Positions 42,747 to 51,660 are shown, counted from the first letter of the stretch. The stretch is DNA of 64,000 nt from an uncultured Paracoccaceae bacterium (GCA_947503965.1 CANNFU010000002.1:372001-436000); one strand, 5' to 3'. Notes: generated by a model from the letters alone, not told the origin. Translations and numbers: made by a program.

Positions 42747-44848
42747 CCATGCAGATGCCTCTGTACGCAGCGAGTTCTGCGCAACAAACGCGTGCGGTAC
42801 TGCGGGTGCCGATCGACAAGATGCGCGCGCTTTCGATAGAGGCCGGTGATACAATCGCCGTTACTGGGGCACGGCGCACGCATGCGAGGGTCATGCCATC
42901 GCCCACCGGAACCGACCGGATCGAAGCGATGGCTGAACTTGTCCATAATATCGGCAGTCGATGGGGCGACACAGTAGATATCGCGCCCGCCGCCCTGCCC
43001 GCTTTGAATACGGTACTGGTCAAGATCAAAAACGATGCCAACTGCAGCACGCAGGACCTTGCTGAAACACTTTATGACTTTCCACTGACCGAAGGCGATG
43101 CACTGACCGTAACGCTACCGATGGGGCGTATGGCAGACATCGAAATTGTGGCCCTTGATCCCGCACCTGCCGGGCTTTTTCAGGAAACGACAAGTCTGTC
43201 GCTGACCGAAAAACCCGCCACTTCGAGCCAGTATGCCGAGATAGGCGGCCTGTCTGAACAGATTGCGCGCGTGCACGAAATGGTCGCTGTTCCGCTATTG
43301 CGCCCCGAGTTATTCGCAAGGCTGGGCGTGCCCGCACCACGCGGCGTGCTGTTCACCGGGCCTCCGGGATCGGGCAAGACGCTGCTTGCGCGCAGCATTG
43401 CCGCCAAGACATCAGCTGCCTTCTTTCAGATCAGCGGCCCGGAAATCATCTCAAAGCATTACGGTGAAAGCGAAGCGGCGTTGCGCAAAGTGTTCCAGGC
43501 AGCGCAAAAGGACGCCCCGGCTATCATTTTCATCGACGAGATTGACGCAATCGCCCCCAAGCGCGACAGCTTGTCTGGTGAAAAGCAGGTTGAACGCCGT
43601 GTTGTCGCACAGCTTTTGACATTGATGGATGGTCTGTCGGAACGCGGTCGCATCATATTGATGGCTGCAACAAATTTGCCCGACAGCCTTGATCCCGCCT
43701 TGCGCAGGCCCGGTCGATTTGATCGAGAAATCAATTTTGCGCCGCCGACCTTGTCACAACGGCAAGACATCCTGCACGTTCATCTGCGAAACGCCCCGCT
43801 TGCAGCCGATGTCGATCTGAAGGCGATTGCGCGCGATAGTCACGGCTATGTTGGCGCCGACCTCGCCGCATTGGCCAGAGAAGCATCGCTTGCAGCACTT
43901 GATCGGGCAGTTACCGAAGCCGGTGGTGAAGATCGCGTACAGGTCGACCGTCTGTTTATCACACAACCCGACCTTGTCCGCGGCCTTGCTGTAACGGGCC
44001 CAAGCATCCTGCGCGACACGTTTGTCGAAAGCCCCGTCATCACCTTCGCCGATGTCGGCGGGATGGGACCTGTCAAAGCTGCCCTGAACGAAGCCATTAT
44101 CTGGCCTCAGCAGCACAAAGACACTTTCGCCCAACTGAAGCTCAGGCCGATCACGGGGGTCTTGATGTCGGGTCCGCCCGGCAGTGGCAAGACCTTGATT
44201 GCGCGTGCCTTGGCCAGTGAGAGTGGCATGAACTTCATCCCGATACGCCCGGGCCGGATCATGTCGCAATTTCTGGGCGACGCAGAGCGCGCCATTGCCG
44301 AGGTCTTTGCCAAGGCACGCCAATCAGCGCCTTGTGTGATTTTCTTTGATGAGCTTGACGCACTGGCCCCGCGCCGTACCGGCAAGGATGCCGTGCTGGA
44401 CCGCATTGTGGCGCAGCTTCTGACAGAAATGGACGGGCTGGAAGCCAACAAGGATGTTGTTGTCATCGCAGCGACAAACCGGGCTGCGGCGATTGATCCC
44501 GCGCTTACGCGGCCGGGGCGTTTTGATGTTGTGGTGCCGATCCCGTTGCCGGATCTTTCCGCACGTCTCGCGATACTTGAGATCCATTGCGCGCACCTGC
44601 CACTGGCGCCGGACATCAACCTTGATCAGCTTGCCAGAGAGACCAAGGGCGCATCCGGCGCAACCCTTGCCGCCTTGGCCACAGCCGCAGCGCGATGCGC
44701 CATGCGCAGGGCTCTGACCCAGGATCAGCCAGATCCCATCGTCACAATGGATGATTTCAAGACGGCCATGTCCGAGCTTCAACAGTCGGATACATCACGC
44801 CAACAAGATTTTATCGGAGCAGAAGGTGAACGCCATGAAGCGCTTTGA
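42743..44848 (+). CDS. CDC48/VAT-like double AAA+ ATPase in the gas-vesicle operon
   Basis: The N-terminal domain (residues 15-100, LRVPIDKMRALSIEAGDTIAVTG) is a CDC48-type double-psi barrel. Two AAA+ modules follow: Walker A GPPGSGKT near residues 207 and 477, Walker B IIFIDEIDAI and VIFFDELDAL, and arginine-finger regions RRPGRFDREI and TRPGRFDVVV. These are hexameric unfoldases; in gvp clusters of actinobacteria and Rhodobacter a relative is often present, but its role is not settled. It overlaps gvpG by four bases and the next gene by 14. Confidence 0.92.
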   Translation: MTMQMPLYAASSAQQTRAVLRVPIDKMRALSIEAGDTIAVTGARRTHARVMPSPTGTDRIEAMAELVHNIGSRWGDTVDIAPAALPALNTVLVKIKNDANCSTQDLAETLYDFPLTEGDALTVTLPMGRMADIEIVALDPAPAGLFQETTSLSLTEKPATSSQYAEIGGLSEQIARVHEMVAVPLLRPELFARLGVPAPRGVLFTGPPGSGKTLLARSIAAKTSAAFFQISGPEIISKHYGESEAALRKVFQAAQKDAPAIIFIDEIDAIAPKRDSLSGEKQVERRVVAQLLTLMDGLSERGRIILMAATNLPDSLDPALRRPGRFDREINFAPPTLSQRQDILHVHLRNAPLAADVDLKAIARDSHGYVGADLAALAREASLAALDRAVTEAGGEDRVQVDRLFITQPDLVRGLAVTGPSILRDTFVESPVITFADVGGMGPVKAALNEAIIWPQQHKDTFAQLKLRPITGVLMSGPPGSGKTLIARALASESGMNFIPIRPGRIMSQFLGDAERAIAEVFAKARQSAPCVIFFDELDALAPRRTGKDAVLDRIVAQLLTEMDGLEANKDVVVIAATNRAAAIDPALTRPGRFDVVVPIPLPDLSARLAILEIHCAHLPLAPDINLDQLARETKGASGATLAALATAAARCAMRRALTQDQPDPIVTMDDFKTAMSELQQSDTSRQQDFIGAEGERHEAL

Positions 44849-45773
44849 ACTGCTTGCCCTGCTTCCCCGGTCCGACAGCCTACCCGATATCGCAGGGCTG
44901 CAACATGTGCGCACATCGGGGTACATGGCCCTGTTATCGGATGTCCCCCGCGCGATCATGGCCTTGCCCCAAAGCCGCAAACAGGCGCTTTCGACTGCGG
45001 CAACCCGACAGGCGCTGCTGGAAAAGTGTATGGGTCGCGGGCCCCTTATCGTGTGTCGACCCCACTATCATATCGCCAGAACCGAGATCGCGGGTCTGAT
45101 CAGCGCGAACCGGCCGCTATTGGACAGATTGGCGCTGCGCCTTTGCGATAAGGTGCAATATCAGGTCTCGGTCAGTTGGACACCGGATGCGGTGCTCAAC
45201 CGATTTCGCGATACCGAGGAACTGGCTCCACTTTTTCGCGCAAAGCAGGTTAGCCCTGAGAGTATCGAGCGCGCGGTATGCGCCTTGGCCGAACGATTGG
45301 CAGACCAGATTACCCAGTCGCTTTACGCGGTTTCGGTTGAAATGCTGCGCCTGCCGAACGGGCCAGATATGCTCTGCAATCTCGTTTTGCTGCTGGACGA
45401 AGGCGAAATCAGCAAACTGGATCAAGCGGTTGAGGCGATCGATGCCATCTGGACAGAAGGGTTCAGGATCAAACAAATCGGTCCAGCGCCCGCCGCATCA
45501 TTTGTCTTGCTTGACCCAAAAACCGTCAGCCCGGACGAAGTGAGCGCGGCCTTCAAACATCTTGGTTTGCTCAAGAACGCCACCGCGGATGACATCGCGC
45601 GGGCGCGCAAACATGCTTTGCAACGTGCACCGCAACATGCCGCATACAGTAAGCATTGCGCGGATATCGCCCATGCAGCATTGCATGCAACTTGCGATGG
45701 CCAACCGCTGATCCTGTGTACTGTTCATTCCGAAGATCAGGCGGGCCCCACCGCACAAAGGCAGGTGGCCTGA
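44835..45773 (+). CDS. gvpL: GvpF/GvpL family gas vesicle protein, long form (2 of 4)
   Basis: From ATG 44835 (AGAAGG upstream) it has 312 residues. VQYQVSVSWTPDAVLNRFRD, the coiled-coil centre and LYAVSVEMLRLPNGPDMLCNLVLLLDEGEISKLDQAV are GvpL/F-like, and FRIKQIGPAPAASFVLL is the family end motif. The extra 80 residues after that motif (VSAAFKHLGLLKNATADDIARARKHALQ) resemble a degenerate J domain, without H-P-D. It starts inside the end of the AAA+ gene and ends two bases before the next. Confidence 0.8.
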   Translation: MKRFELLALLPRSDSLPDIAGLQHVRTSGYMALLSDVPRAIMALPQSRKQALSTAATRQALLEKCMGRGPLIVCRPHYHIARTEIAGLISANRPLLDRLALRLCDKVQYQVSVSWTPDAVLNRFRDTEELAPLFRAKQVSPESIERAVCALAERLADQITQSLYAVSVEMLRLPNGPDMLCNLVLLLDEGEISKLDQAVEAIDAIWTEGFRIKQIGPAPAASFVLLDPKTVSPDEVSAAFKHLGLLKNATADDIARARKHALQRAPQHAAYSKHCADIAHAALHATCDGQPLILCTVHSEDQAGPTAQRQVA

Positions 45774-45774
45774 C

Positions 45775-46488
45775 ATGCCGCTGATCCAGCTTCACGGGCT
45801 CGTCCCCGGCACGACACGGAAAGTGTCGCATGGACCAATACATCACTTGCTGGATTGCGGCGACATTGGTGCATTGACCAGCCCCGTGGCCGACGACATG
45901 GATTTTGAAGACCCAACGGCATTGGCCAATTGGGCAAGCACTCATAACAGGATTCTTCTGGCCTATTGCGCAACCCATCCGGTTTTGCCCATGTCGATCG
46001 GGGCTGTCTTTTCGAACCAACGAGCCCTGCGCACAAAGATCGAAGATAACATTGATGAATATCGGGCCGCACTTGATGTGCTTCGAGACGTGCAAGAATT
46101 CACGATCCAACTGCAGGTCACCGACCGCATACCGACGACACCGACCATATCCGCAACTGGTCGCGACTTTTTGTTGGCACGCCGGACTCAGCGTGATCGT
46201 CGAACCGATCTAAAAGCGGATCAAGTAAAAATGGCGCGCGATATCGTCGCTCAACTACAGCAATACAGCTTGCAGATCACATCAAATACCCCGCCAAAGG
46301 CGGACCGACTTCTCGCTTGTTCCGCGCTTATTCAGAGAACCGCGCAACCAAAGCTACGACAGTTGGCGCAAAGGCTGCATCAACCAGCGCTCGATCTGGG
46401 GTTGGACCTTGTCGTGACAGGTCCCTGGCCGCCCTATTCATTCGACGTCAGCAACATATCCGCGCTTGAGGGTTGCGATGGGTGTTGA
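45775..46488 (+). CDS. GvpF/GvpL family gas vesicle protein (3 of 4)
   Basis: A 237-residue GvpF/L protein: PLIQLHGLVPG at the start, YCATHPVLPMSIGAVFSN in the centre, RRTQRDRR and the end motif LDLVVTGPWPPYSFDVSNI. The G-P-W-P-P-Y-S-F form is the most canonical of the four copies. Its last 11 bases overlap the small GvpA-type gene. Confidence 0.86.
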   Translation: MPLIQLHGLVPGTTRKVSHGPIHHLLDCGDIGALTSPVADDMDFEDPTALANWASTHNRILLAYCATHPVLPMSIGAVFSNQRALRTKIEDNIDEYRAALDVLRDVQEFTIQLQVTDRIPTTPTISATGRDFLLARRTQRDRRTDLKADQVKMARDIVAQLQQYSLQITSNTPPKADRLLACSALIQRTAQPKLRQLAQRLHQPALDLGLDLVVTGPWPPYSFDVSNISALEGCDGC

Positions 46489-46690
46489 ACTGCATCTGGC
46501 AACCGCTGATGAGGTGTTATGCTCAGGTGATGACCGCCTCGTCGATCTGGTGGACGGGTTGTTGCACCACGGCGTCGTCGTCCGTGGAGAACTGTGGTTG
46601 ACGGTTGCGGATGTCGATCTGGTGTTTCTGGGCGTCGATCTACTTCTCGCTGCACCACATAAAATTCGCCCCGCGGACCAGCCAACATGA
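46478..46690 (+). CDS. Gas vesicle GvpA-family minor protein, GvpM/S type
   Basis: A 70-residue protein from ATG 46478. RLVDLVDGLLHHGVVVRGELWLTVADVDLVFLGVDLLLAAP follows the GvpA fold with changes typical of the minor M/S paralogues, such as ELWLTVADVDLVFLG for the GvpA core [14 protein letters not shown]. It overlaps the preceding gene by 11 bases and the following gene by four, and lacks the long tail of GvpJ. Confidence 0.82.
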   Translation: MGVELHLATADEVLCSGDDRLVDLVDGLLHHGVVVRGELWLTVADVDLVFLGVDLLLAAPHKIRPADQPT

Positions 46691-47304
46691 TCGGGCTCGG
46701 CTGGACATCCGAAACCGCCACTGTCCCGGATGGTCTGAGACTGCACGGCGACGGGCCGATCAGGGCGCTCTGTGCTCCGACAGCGGTTTCAAAAACGGCG
46801 CGGGATCGGCTCGGGATGCAGGTCCGATCTTTTGACGCGGGAATTGATCTTTTGCCCATCGCCCCATCGCATCAGATTTCCTCGCAACAAGCGATAAGCA
46901 TGATGAGAACGGCAGATATGGCACCGATAATCACACAGCTGAAAACAAAGGGGCAACTGACCCTCTCGGTCCAGCAGCCCCAAATCGCAACAGACCCGAT
47001 ATCTGATGGCCGGTCCTGGCTTGCCGCACGTAAGAACCGCCATGATGTCCGCGCGAATCAGGCCGACTTATTGCACCATATCGCCGCGTTGGCGGGTCGC
47101 CCCGTCTCACCATTACGCCGCACAAACCACTGCGTACAATGCGATATTCTGGTCGAACGATCTGAAGCTGACAAGCTGAAGGATCAATTGGCGCACCACC
47201 TTCACGGTTCATCGGGCCTTGTCGAAGGCGTCATATCCATTACCGGATTATGGCCCCCATTTGGTTTTGCCGACTTGCAGCGACTTGGGGCCAGTGCCGC
47301 ATGA
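46687..47304 (+). CDS. GvpF/GvpL family gas vesicle protein, short and diverged (4 of 4)
   Basis: A 205-residue protein with only weak family identity in the first half. The SWLAARKNRHDVRANQADLLHHIA segment and the end VEGVISITGLWPPFGFADLQRLG carry the GvpF/L end pattern (I-x-G-x-W-P-P-F-x-F). Overlaps its neighbours by four bases on each side. It may be a specialised adaptor. Confidence 0.75.
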   Translation: MIGLGWTSETATVPDGLRLHGDGPIRALCAPTAVSKTARDRLGMQVRSFDAGIDLLPIAPSHQISSQQAISMMRTADMAPIITQLKTKGQLTLSVQQPQIATDPISDGRSWLAARKNRHDVRANQADLLHHIAALAGRPVSPLRRTNHCVQCDILVERSEADKLKDQLAHHLHGSSGLVEGVISITGLWPPFGFADLQRLGASAA

Positions 47305-47630
47305 TCGCACCCTTCGAAATCGCCGCCGCCGATCTGCAGGACACATTGACGCGTGTCGCAGACGCGGGCGGACGTGTGCAGATCGACCCCGATCGGGTGG
47401 AAAATGATCTTGCCCGGCTCGTTCTTGGGCTGATGGAATTCTTACGGCAATTGATGGAATTGCAGGCCATTCGCCAGATGGAACATGGATATCTGACAGA
47501 AGAGCAAGAAGAAAAACTGGGAACCACCTTGATGCGCGCAGAGGCGGCCATCCACGACCTCGCCGCCAAATTCGATCTGACGCCCGAGGATCTTTCCCTT
47601 GATTTGGGGCCATTAGGCCGAACGATCTGA
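47301..47630 (+). CDS. gvpK: Gas vesicle protein GvpK
   Basis: From ATG 47301 it has 109 residues. RVQIDPDRVENDLARLVLGLMEFLRQLMELQAIRQMEHGYLTEEQEEKLGTTLMRAE is the GvpK signature. The end EDLSLDLGPLGRTI is also usual. It overlaps the previous gene by four bases and closes the long run of overlapping gvp genes. Confidence 0.93.
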   Translation: MIAPFEIAAADLQDTLTRVADAGGRVQIDPDRVENDLARLVLGLMEFLRQLMELQAIRQMEHGYLTEEQEEKLGTTLMRAEAAIHDLAAKFDLTPEDLSLDLGPLGRTI

Positions 47631-47737
47631 TCGAATGGTAACGTCCTGTCAATAACTTCGCGCTAACCAAGACACTGGGGACTAGCGGATCGGCAAGGCA
47701 GGTTCGACATCATGCGGGCTGAGCAGGATAAACAGTA

Positions 47738-49579
47738 ATGGGGACATCGTTTCAGTCGCATATCCAACGCCTTCAGCAGGCTGGGATCGCGACACATTTG
47801 GTTGAAAACGCCGATGCCGTTGATCCACTTTTTGCGCTCGCCAAGGTTCGCGACTTTCCACAGGTTACATTCGCAGCCGTGTTCGAAAACGGATCGGTGG
47901 TGTTAGGCTGTCACGATACATTGCCCCCCCAACTTCAGGACATTGCTCAACCCATTGTTGCGACGGATGAACGGCCATCTGATGACCTGATGGCGAAAAT
48001 GGATGCGCTGCACGAAGCCGTTCGAACGTCCTCGGATGTGGCCGCGTCAGATGTGATGGCACAGCTATCAGCCATTCAGGCCACGCTCGACCAGCAGGGC
48101 CAGACCGCAGCGCAAGTCGCGGATCGGCTGACAGAGTTCGAAAATCAGTTCGCCGAAAGTCGTGAGGCGATCACCGCAAAACTGCCGGATGACGGTGCAC
48201 TCGAAACGATAGCCACGCAACTGTCCGCCTTGCAAGACACTATCAAGGATTTCTCTGATCACGACGCACTGACGGCGATCCGCGCCGATCTGGCAGCCCT
48301 GACCGCGCAAGGCGAAGCGGCACCACCGGACTTTGAGGCGTTGTTGAACCAACACGCGAACGATATCATCGCACAGGTATCAAACGCCTTTCCAAAACCT
48401 GCACCAATCACTGATCTCTTAGATGGGCAGCGCATGTTGCAGCAATCGCTTGCTGAGGTGGCTGACACTGTTCAGACCATGCTTACCGCCTCGACGGCAA
48501 GCGACCAAGCTGCGCACCCTGCCCTGCCGGATATTCTTGATCGCCTCAATCAGTTGACTGGGTTGAGCGACATGGTCACGCAAATCCCAGAGCAGATTGC
48601 GATACTTGGTGAAAAAATCACTGCGCCCGATCCGCAGCCCGACAATCACTTGGCAAAACAAATCAGCGATTTGTCGGACCAGATCGCCATTCTTGGATCA
48701 CGCCCCGATCCGGTAATCGACCTGACAGAACAACGACAGATCCTGGCGCGATTTCAAACTGCAATGTCCACGGTACTGTCCCGGCTGGAAAACCAAATTG
48801 AATGCGTGTCGTCCCTGCAGCAGGATGACACGGTCGCGCAGCTCCGTTGGGACAGTGTCACTGAAAAAATGCAGGCGTTGTCCGAAAGTATCGCACCTCT
48901 GGCAGATCTACCAAACAGGATCGCGGCGATTGATACGCAGCTTCAACAACTTCCCGAAGCTCAGGACGCAGTGTTGCGCACCTTGAATGATTTGAAGCGA
49001 CGCCCTGATCCCGCTCTTGATCTGACAGAGCAACGACAAAGCCTCGCGCAGTTCGCAAGCGCAGTTGGTACGGCGGTAAAACGGCTGGAAATGGTTGCTG
49101 AACAGTTAACCCACGACAAAACCGATACCGACATCATGCCCACATTGGCCCGGATGGAAGACCTGTTTAGAACAACGCACGCGCAAGACAACCAAATGGA
49201 TCTTGGTCAGGCACTAGCCGCGCACGGCAGCGAGATCGCAGCGCTCAAAACAGATATCGTCGCTTATCTGGAACGTCCTGCGCCTGCGCCGGATCTGACC
49301 ATGCAGCGCGCTAGTCTTGCGCGGTTTGCGACAGCGCTTGGCACCGTCGTTTCGCGGTTTGAAAGGATCGCCGCGCAGTTCGAAACGGTGACTGAAACCC
49401 AGCCGCCGCCTTGTGCCGACGCCGCGCCACCAGCAGCACCGTTGGCGCCCCGGCCGTTTGCCCATGCCGATATCTCTTTCGACGCCCTGCGGACAGGCTT
49501 GGCCGAACTGATTGCGCAGCAGATCATGAACAGTGGCTCATCCAACAAGATGCCCTGCGCAGATCCGTCAAAACCCTAA
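47738..49579 (+). CDS. Large coiled-coil repeat protein in the gvp cluster (possible GvpC counterpart)
   Basis: A 613-residue hydrophilic protein with no signal peptide or membrane span. Residues 80-210 and the inter-repeat segments read as long coiled coils. A roughly 33-residue unit recurs four times, at residues 220-250, 322-355, 422-455 and 513-546. It is built as R-P-x-P-x-x-D-L-T-x-Q-R-x-x-L-A-x-F-x-x-A-x-x-T-x-x-x-R-L/F-E, in steps of 91-102 residues. No GvpC is otherwise seen in the cluster. Cyanobacterial GvpC also has 33-residue repeats that clasp the vesicle wall, so this could be its counterpart; sequence similarity is not obvious. It lies between gvpK (107-base gap) and gvpA. Confidence 0.75.
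   Translation: MGTSFQSHIQRLQQAGIATHLVENADAVDPLFALAKVRDFPQVTFAAVFENGSVVLGCHDTLPPQLQDIAQPIVATDERPSDDLMAKMDALHEAVRTSSDVAASDVMAQLSAIQATLDQQGQTAAQVADRLTEFENQFAESREAITAKLPDDGALETIATQLSALQDTIKDFSDHDALTAIRADLAALTAQGEAAPPDFEALLNQHANDIIAQVSNAFPKPAPITDLLDGQRMLQQSLAEVADTVQTMLTASTASDQAAHPALPDILDRLNQLTGLSDMVTQIPEQIAILGEKITAPDPQPDNHLAKQISDLSDQIAILGSRPDPVIDLTEQRQILARFQTAMSTVLSRLENQIECVSSLQQDDTVAQLRWDSVTEKMQALSESIAPLADLPNRIAAIDTQLQQLPEAQDAVLRTLNDLKRRPDPALDLTEQRQSLAQFASAVGTAVKRLEMVAEQLTHDKTDTDIMPTLARMEDLFRTTHAQDNQMDLGQALAAHGSEIAALKTDIVAYLERPAPAPDLTMQRASLARFATALGTVVSRFERIAAQFETVTETQPPPCADAAPPAAPLAPRPFAHADISFDALRTGLAELIAQQIMNSGSSNKMPCADPSKP
48395..49375 (+). repeat. Four internal coding repeats of the large coiled-coil protein
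   Basis: Units lie at 48395-48487 (most degenerate), 48701-48802, 49001-49102 and 49274-49375. Units 2 and 3 share RPDPxxDLTEQRQ; unit 4 has RPAPAPDLTMQRASLARF; unit 1 has KPAPITDLLDGQRMLQQSL. They are protein repeats; DNA identity between them is only partial. Confidence 0.8.
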
Positions 49580-49593
49580 GATTGTCGCTATCT

Positions 49594-49622
49594 TTGCTGC
49601 AAGATCAACACAATATTATGGT
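49594..49622 (+). promoter_or_regulatory. Possible sigma-70 type promoter for gvpA
   Basis: TTGCTG (49594-49599) and TATGGT (49617-49622) are separated by 17 bases, 71 bases before the gvpA start. A separate promoter would explain high expression of the main wall protein at the end of the cluster. Assignment by pattern only. Confidence 0.3.
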
Positions 49623-49692
49623 CTGCAGGATAACCATCAAAGGGCCTTATGACCCATGGGGCTGAAAGCGTTGTCAAATGATGGAGAGAATA

Positions 49693-49905
49693 ATGGCAAT
49701 CGAAAAAAACATTGCATCGGCCTCAATTGCAGAGGTTGTCGATCGCATCCTCGACAAAGGTATTGTGATTGATGCATTCGTTCGGATTTCACTGGTCGGC
49801 ATCGAACTGATCGCGATCGAGGTACGCGCGGTTGTGTCCTCGGTGGAAACCTGGCTGAAATATGCAGAGGCCGTTGGCCTGACGGTCGACCCGGCCACTG
49901 CCTAA
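49693..49905 (+). CDS. gvpA: Major gas vesicle structural protein GvpA
   Basis: A 70-residue protein: [58 protein letters not shown] is nearly the consensus GvpA sequence, including DRILDKG, the RxSLVGIEL strand pair and the YAEAVGLT end. GvpA polymerises into the ribbed vesicle wall. ATG 49693 follows GGAGAGAATA. It is the last gvp gene and converges on tal, with only 7 bases between the stop codons. Confidence 0.97.
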   Translation: MAIEKNIASASIAEVVDRILDKGIVIDAFVRISLVGIELIAIEVRAVVSSVETWLKYAEAVGLTVDPATA

Positions 49906-49912
49906 AAGATGC

Positions 49913-51502
49913 TTAACCGGCCGGCGGGGCCTCAGTGGCGATAGCAGCAGCTATCGCCTCGATGTCCCGCCCAAGCGGTCTGTCTTCTGTCAGGCGGGGG
50001 CTGGTTTCTCTGACATATCCACGCAATCTCTGTGCGCTTTCGGAAAATGCCAGATCGCCGCTTGTCTCCGATTGCAGATCAATGGCCTGCGCCAGACACA
50101 GTGCCAAGATGGCCTGGATTTGAGACAGCATCTTTAACTTGGTCTGCACGTGCCGCGCGGCAATCGTACCCATCGAGACAACATCCTGGTTTGCCCCATT
50201 GGTCGAAATTGACTGCACCGAGGCCGCGCCGATCATCCGCATCTCGGCCAAAAGCGCCGTTGCCGTGACCTGGGCACCCATGAAACCGGAATTTAACCCC
50301 GGCGCCCCTTGATGCAGAAAAGCAGGCAATCCCCGGTTCAGTGTCTCATCCGTGATCCGGGCAACCTGTCGTTCCGCCAGCCCCGCCAGAACACAAAGCG
50401 CGTTTGCCAACGCATCCGATGCCAGGCCCACATGCTGGCCCATGAAGTTACCACCATGTAAAACAAGCACGTCGTCCGCCTCCGCTGGCGGGAAAATGGG
50501 GTTGTCAGTCACGGATGTCAGCTCGGTCAAGACAATCTGATTGTGCCAGTCTAGGGTATCCCACACAGCACCGATCACTTGCGGCGCGCAGCGCAGCGTA
50601 TACGCATCCTGTGCCGCATGCTCTTCTGTTCTAGGCCCCAGATCGGTCAAACGACGATCAGCCAGATGCGTCCGGATCACCCGTTCGCTTCCCGTCAGAT
50701 GGTGCCGCAATTGGTCCGCCGCGTCGCCTTGGCGCGCATGCGGTCGCAACTGCGCAAAGGCAGGATGCCATGCCTCGACCCGGCCCTGTTGCGTTTCGGC
50801 CATCGCCGCCGTCAGCGCAATCGACCAAGCAACGGCGCGCCCGGCCTGATCAGCATTCAGCACGGCAATCCCTGTCATCGCCGACGTGCCATTCACCAGC
50901 GCCAGCCCATCACGGCGCGTCAGATCGATGGGCTGCAAACCAAGGTGCTCCAGCGCTGCTGCCCCTGCAAGCACATGGCCCGCCCGATCCGAAAATGCGC
51001 CACGGCCTTGAAAGCACAACACCATATGGGCCAGCGGCGTCAGATCACCCGACGCGCCCACCGTCCCCTGACTGGGCAGGCAAGGTGACAGATCCGCGTT
51101 TAGCAGCGTGACCAAAGTCCCAATTGCCGCATCCGAAGCCCCGGATGCCCCTTGCAAAATCGACATCAATCGCGCCAAGACCACCGCCCGCCCACTGGCC
51201 CAATCAAGGTTGGGACCAACGCCGCTGGCAAGGTGGTGCACCAGATTTTGCTGCAACGCAGCGCCGCATGATTTGTCCACCAATCTGTTGGCCAGCGGCC
51301 CGAAACCGGTCGTCAGCCCGTAAACATGACGATCCTCTGCAATCACCTGCTGAAGCCGGTCATGCGACGCAGCACAACGGGCCGACGCACCGGGGTGCAA
51401 TGCGATCCTGACTGCGCCGTCAATAATGGCCCTTGCGTCCGCCAGCGACAGATCGCGATCCAGAATAATGCGATCTGTCTGCACTGTGTTTGTCGGGCGC
51501 AT
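49913..51502 (-). CDS. tal: Tyrosine ammonia-lyase (makes p-coumarate for PYP)
   Basis: A 529-residue MIO enzyme. GTVGASGDLTPLAHM gives the Ala150-Ser151-Gly152 triad that forms the MIO cofactor. The selectivity loop NLVHHLASGVGP has His at position 90, aligning with His89 of the R. sphaeroides tyrosine ammonia-lyase, where this residue sets tyrosine over phenylalanine preference. RHVYGLTTGFGPLANR carries the catalytic Tyr61. It deaminates tyrosine to p-coumaric acid. ATG 51502 follows GGAGGGGTCG. Converging on gvpA, with PYP and a coumarate ligase in the cluster, its role in chromophore supply is clear. Confidence 0.95.
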   Translation of the reverse strand: MRPTNTVQTDRIILDRDLSLADARAIIDGAVRIALHPGASARCAASHDRLQQVIAEDRHVYGLTTGFGPLANRLVDKSCGAALQQNLVHHLASGVGPNLDWASGRAVVLARLMSILQGASGASDAAIGTLVTLLNADLSPCLPSQGTVGASGDLTPLAHMVLCFQGRGAFSDRAGHVLAGAAALEHLGLQPIDLTRRDGLALVNGTSAMTGIAVLNADQAGRAVAWSIALTAAMAETQQGRVEAWHPAFAQLRPHARQGDAADQLRHHLTGSERVIRTHLADRRLTDLGPRTEEHAAQDAYTLRCAPQVIGAVWDTLDWHNQIVLTELTSVTDNPIFPPAEADDVLVLHGGNFMGQHVGLASDALANALCVLAGLAERQVARITDETLNRGLPAFLHQGAPGLNSGFMGAQVTATALLAEMRMIGAASVQSISTNGANQDVVSMGTIAARHVQTKLKMLSQIQAILALCLAQAIDLQSETSGDLAFSESAQRLRGYVRETSPRLTEDRPLGRDIEAIAAAIATEAPPAG

Positions 51503-51660
51503 CGACCCCTCCGGCAATCTGTTTGCCGGACACTAGCTGTTTTCTGGTTAACGTAATCCTAAGGGCTGCATGACGAAGGAAATTTGGGATGGCGCAGGCG
51601 AAGGAAAGAAATCCTTAAAGATACACGCGTATGGAACAGTCCTGAAATGAAGGATTGGTC

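Noticed and set aside
49913-51502. Histidine ammonia-lyase
   Set aside because: The MIO motif fits both, but the HHLASG selectivity loop and overall match to R. sphaeroides tyrosine ammonia-lyase, plus pyp and pcl nearby, favour TAL. No other hut gene is present.
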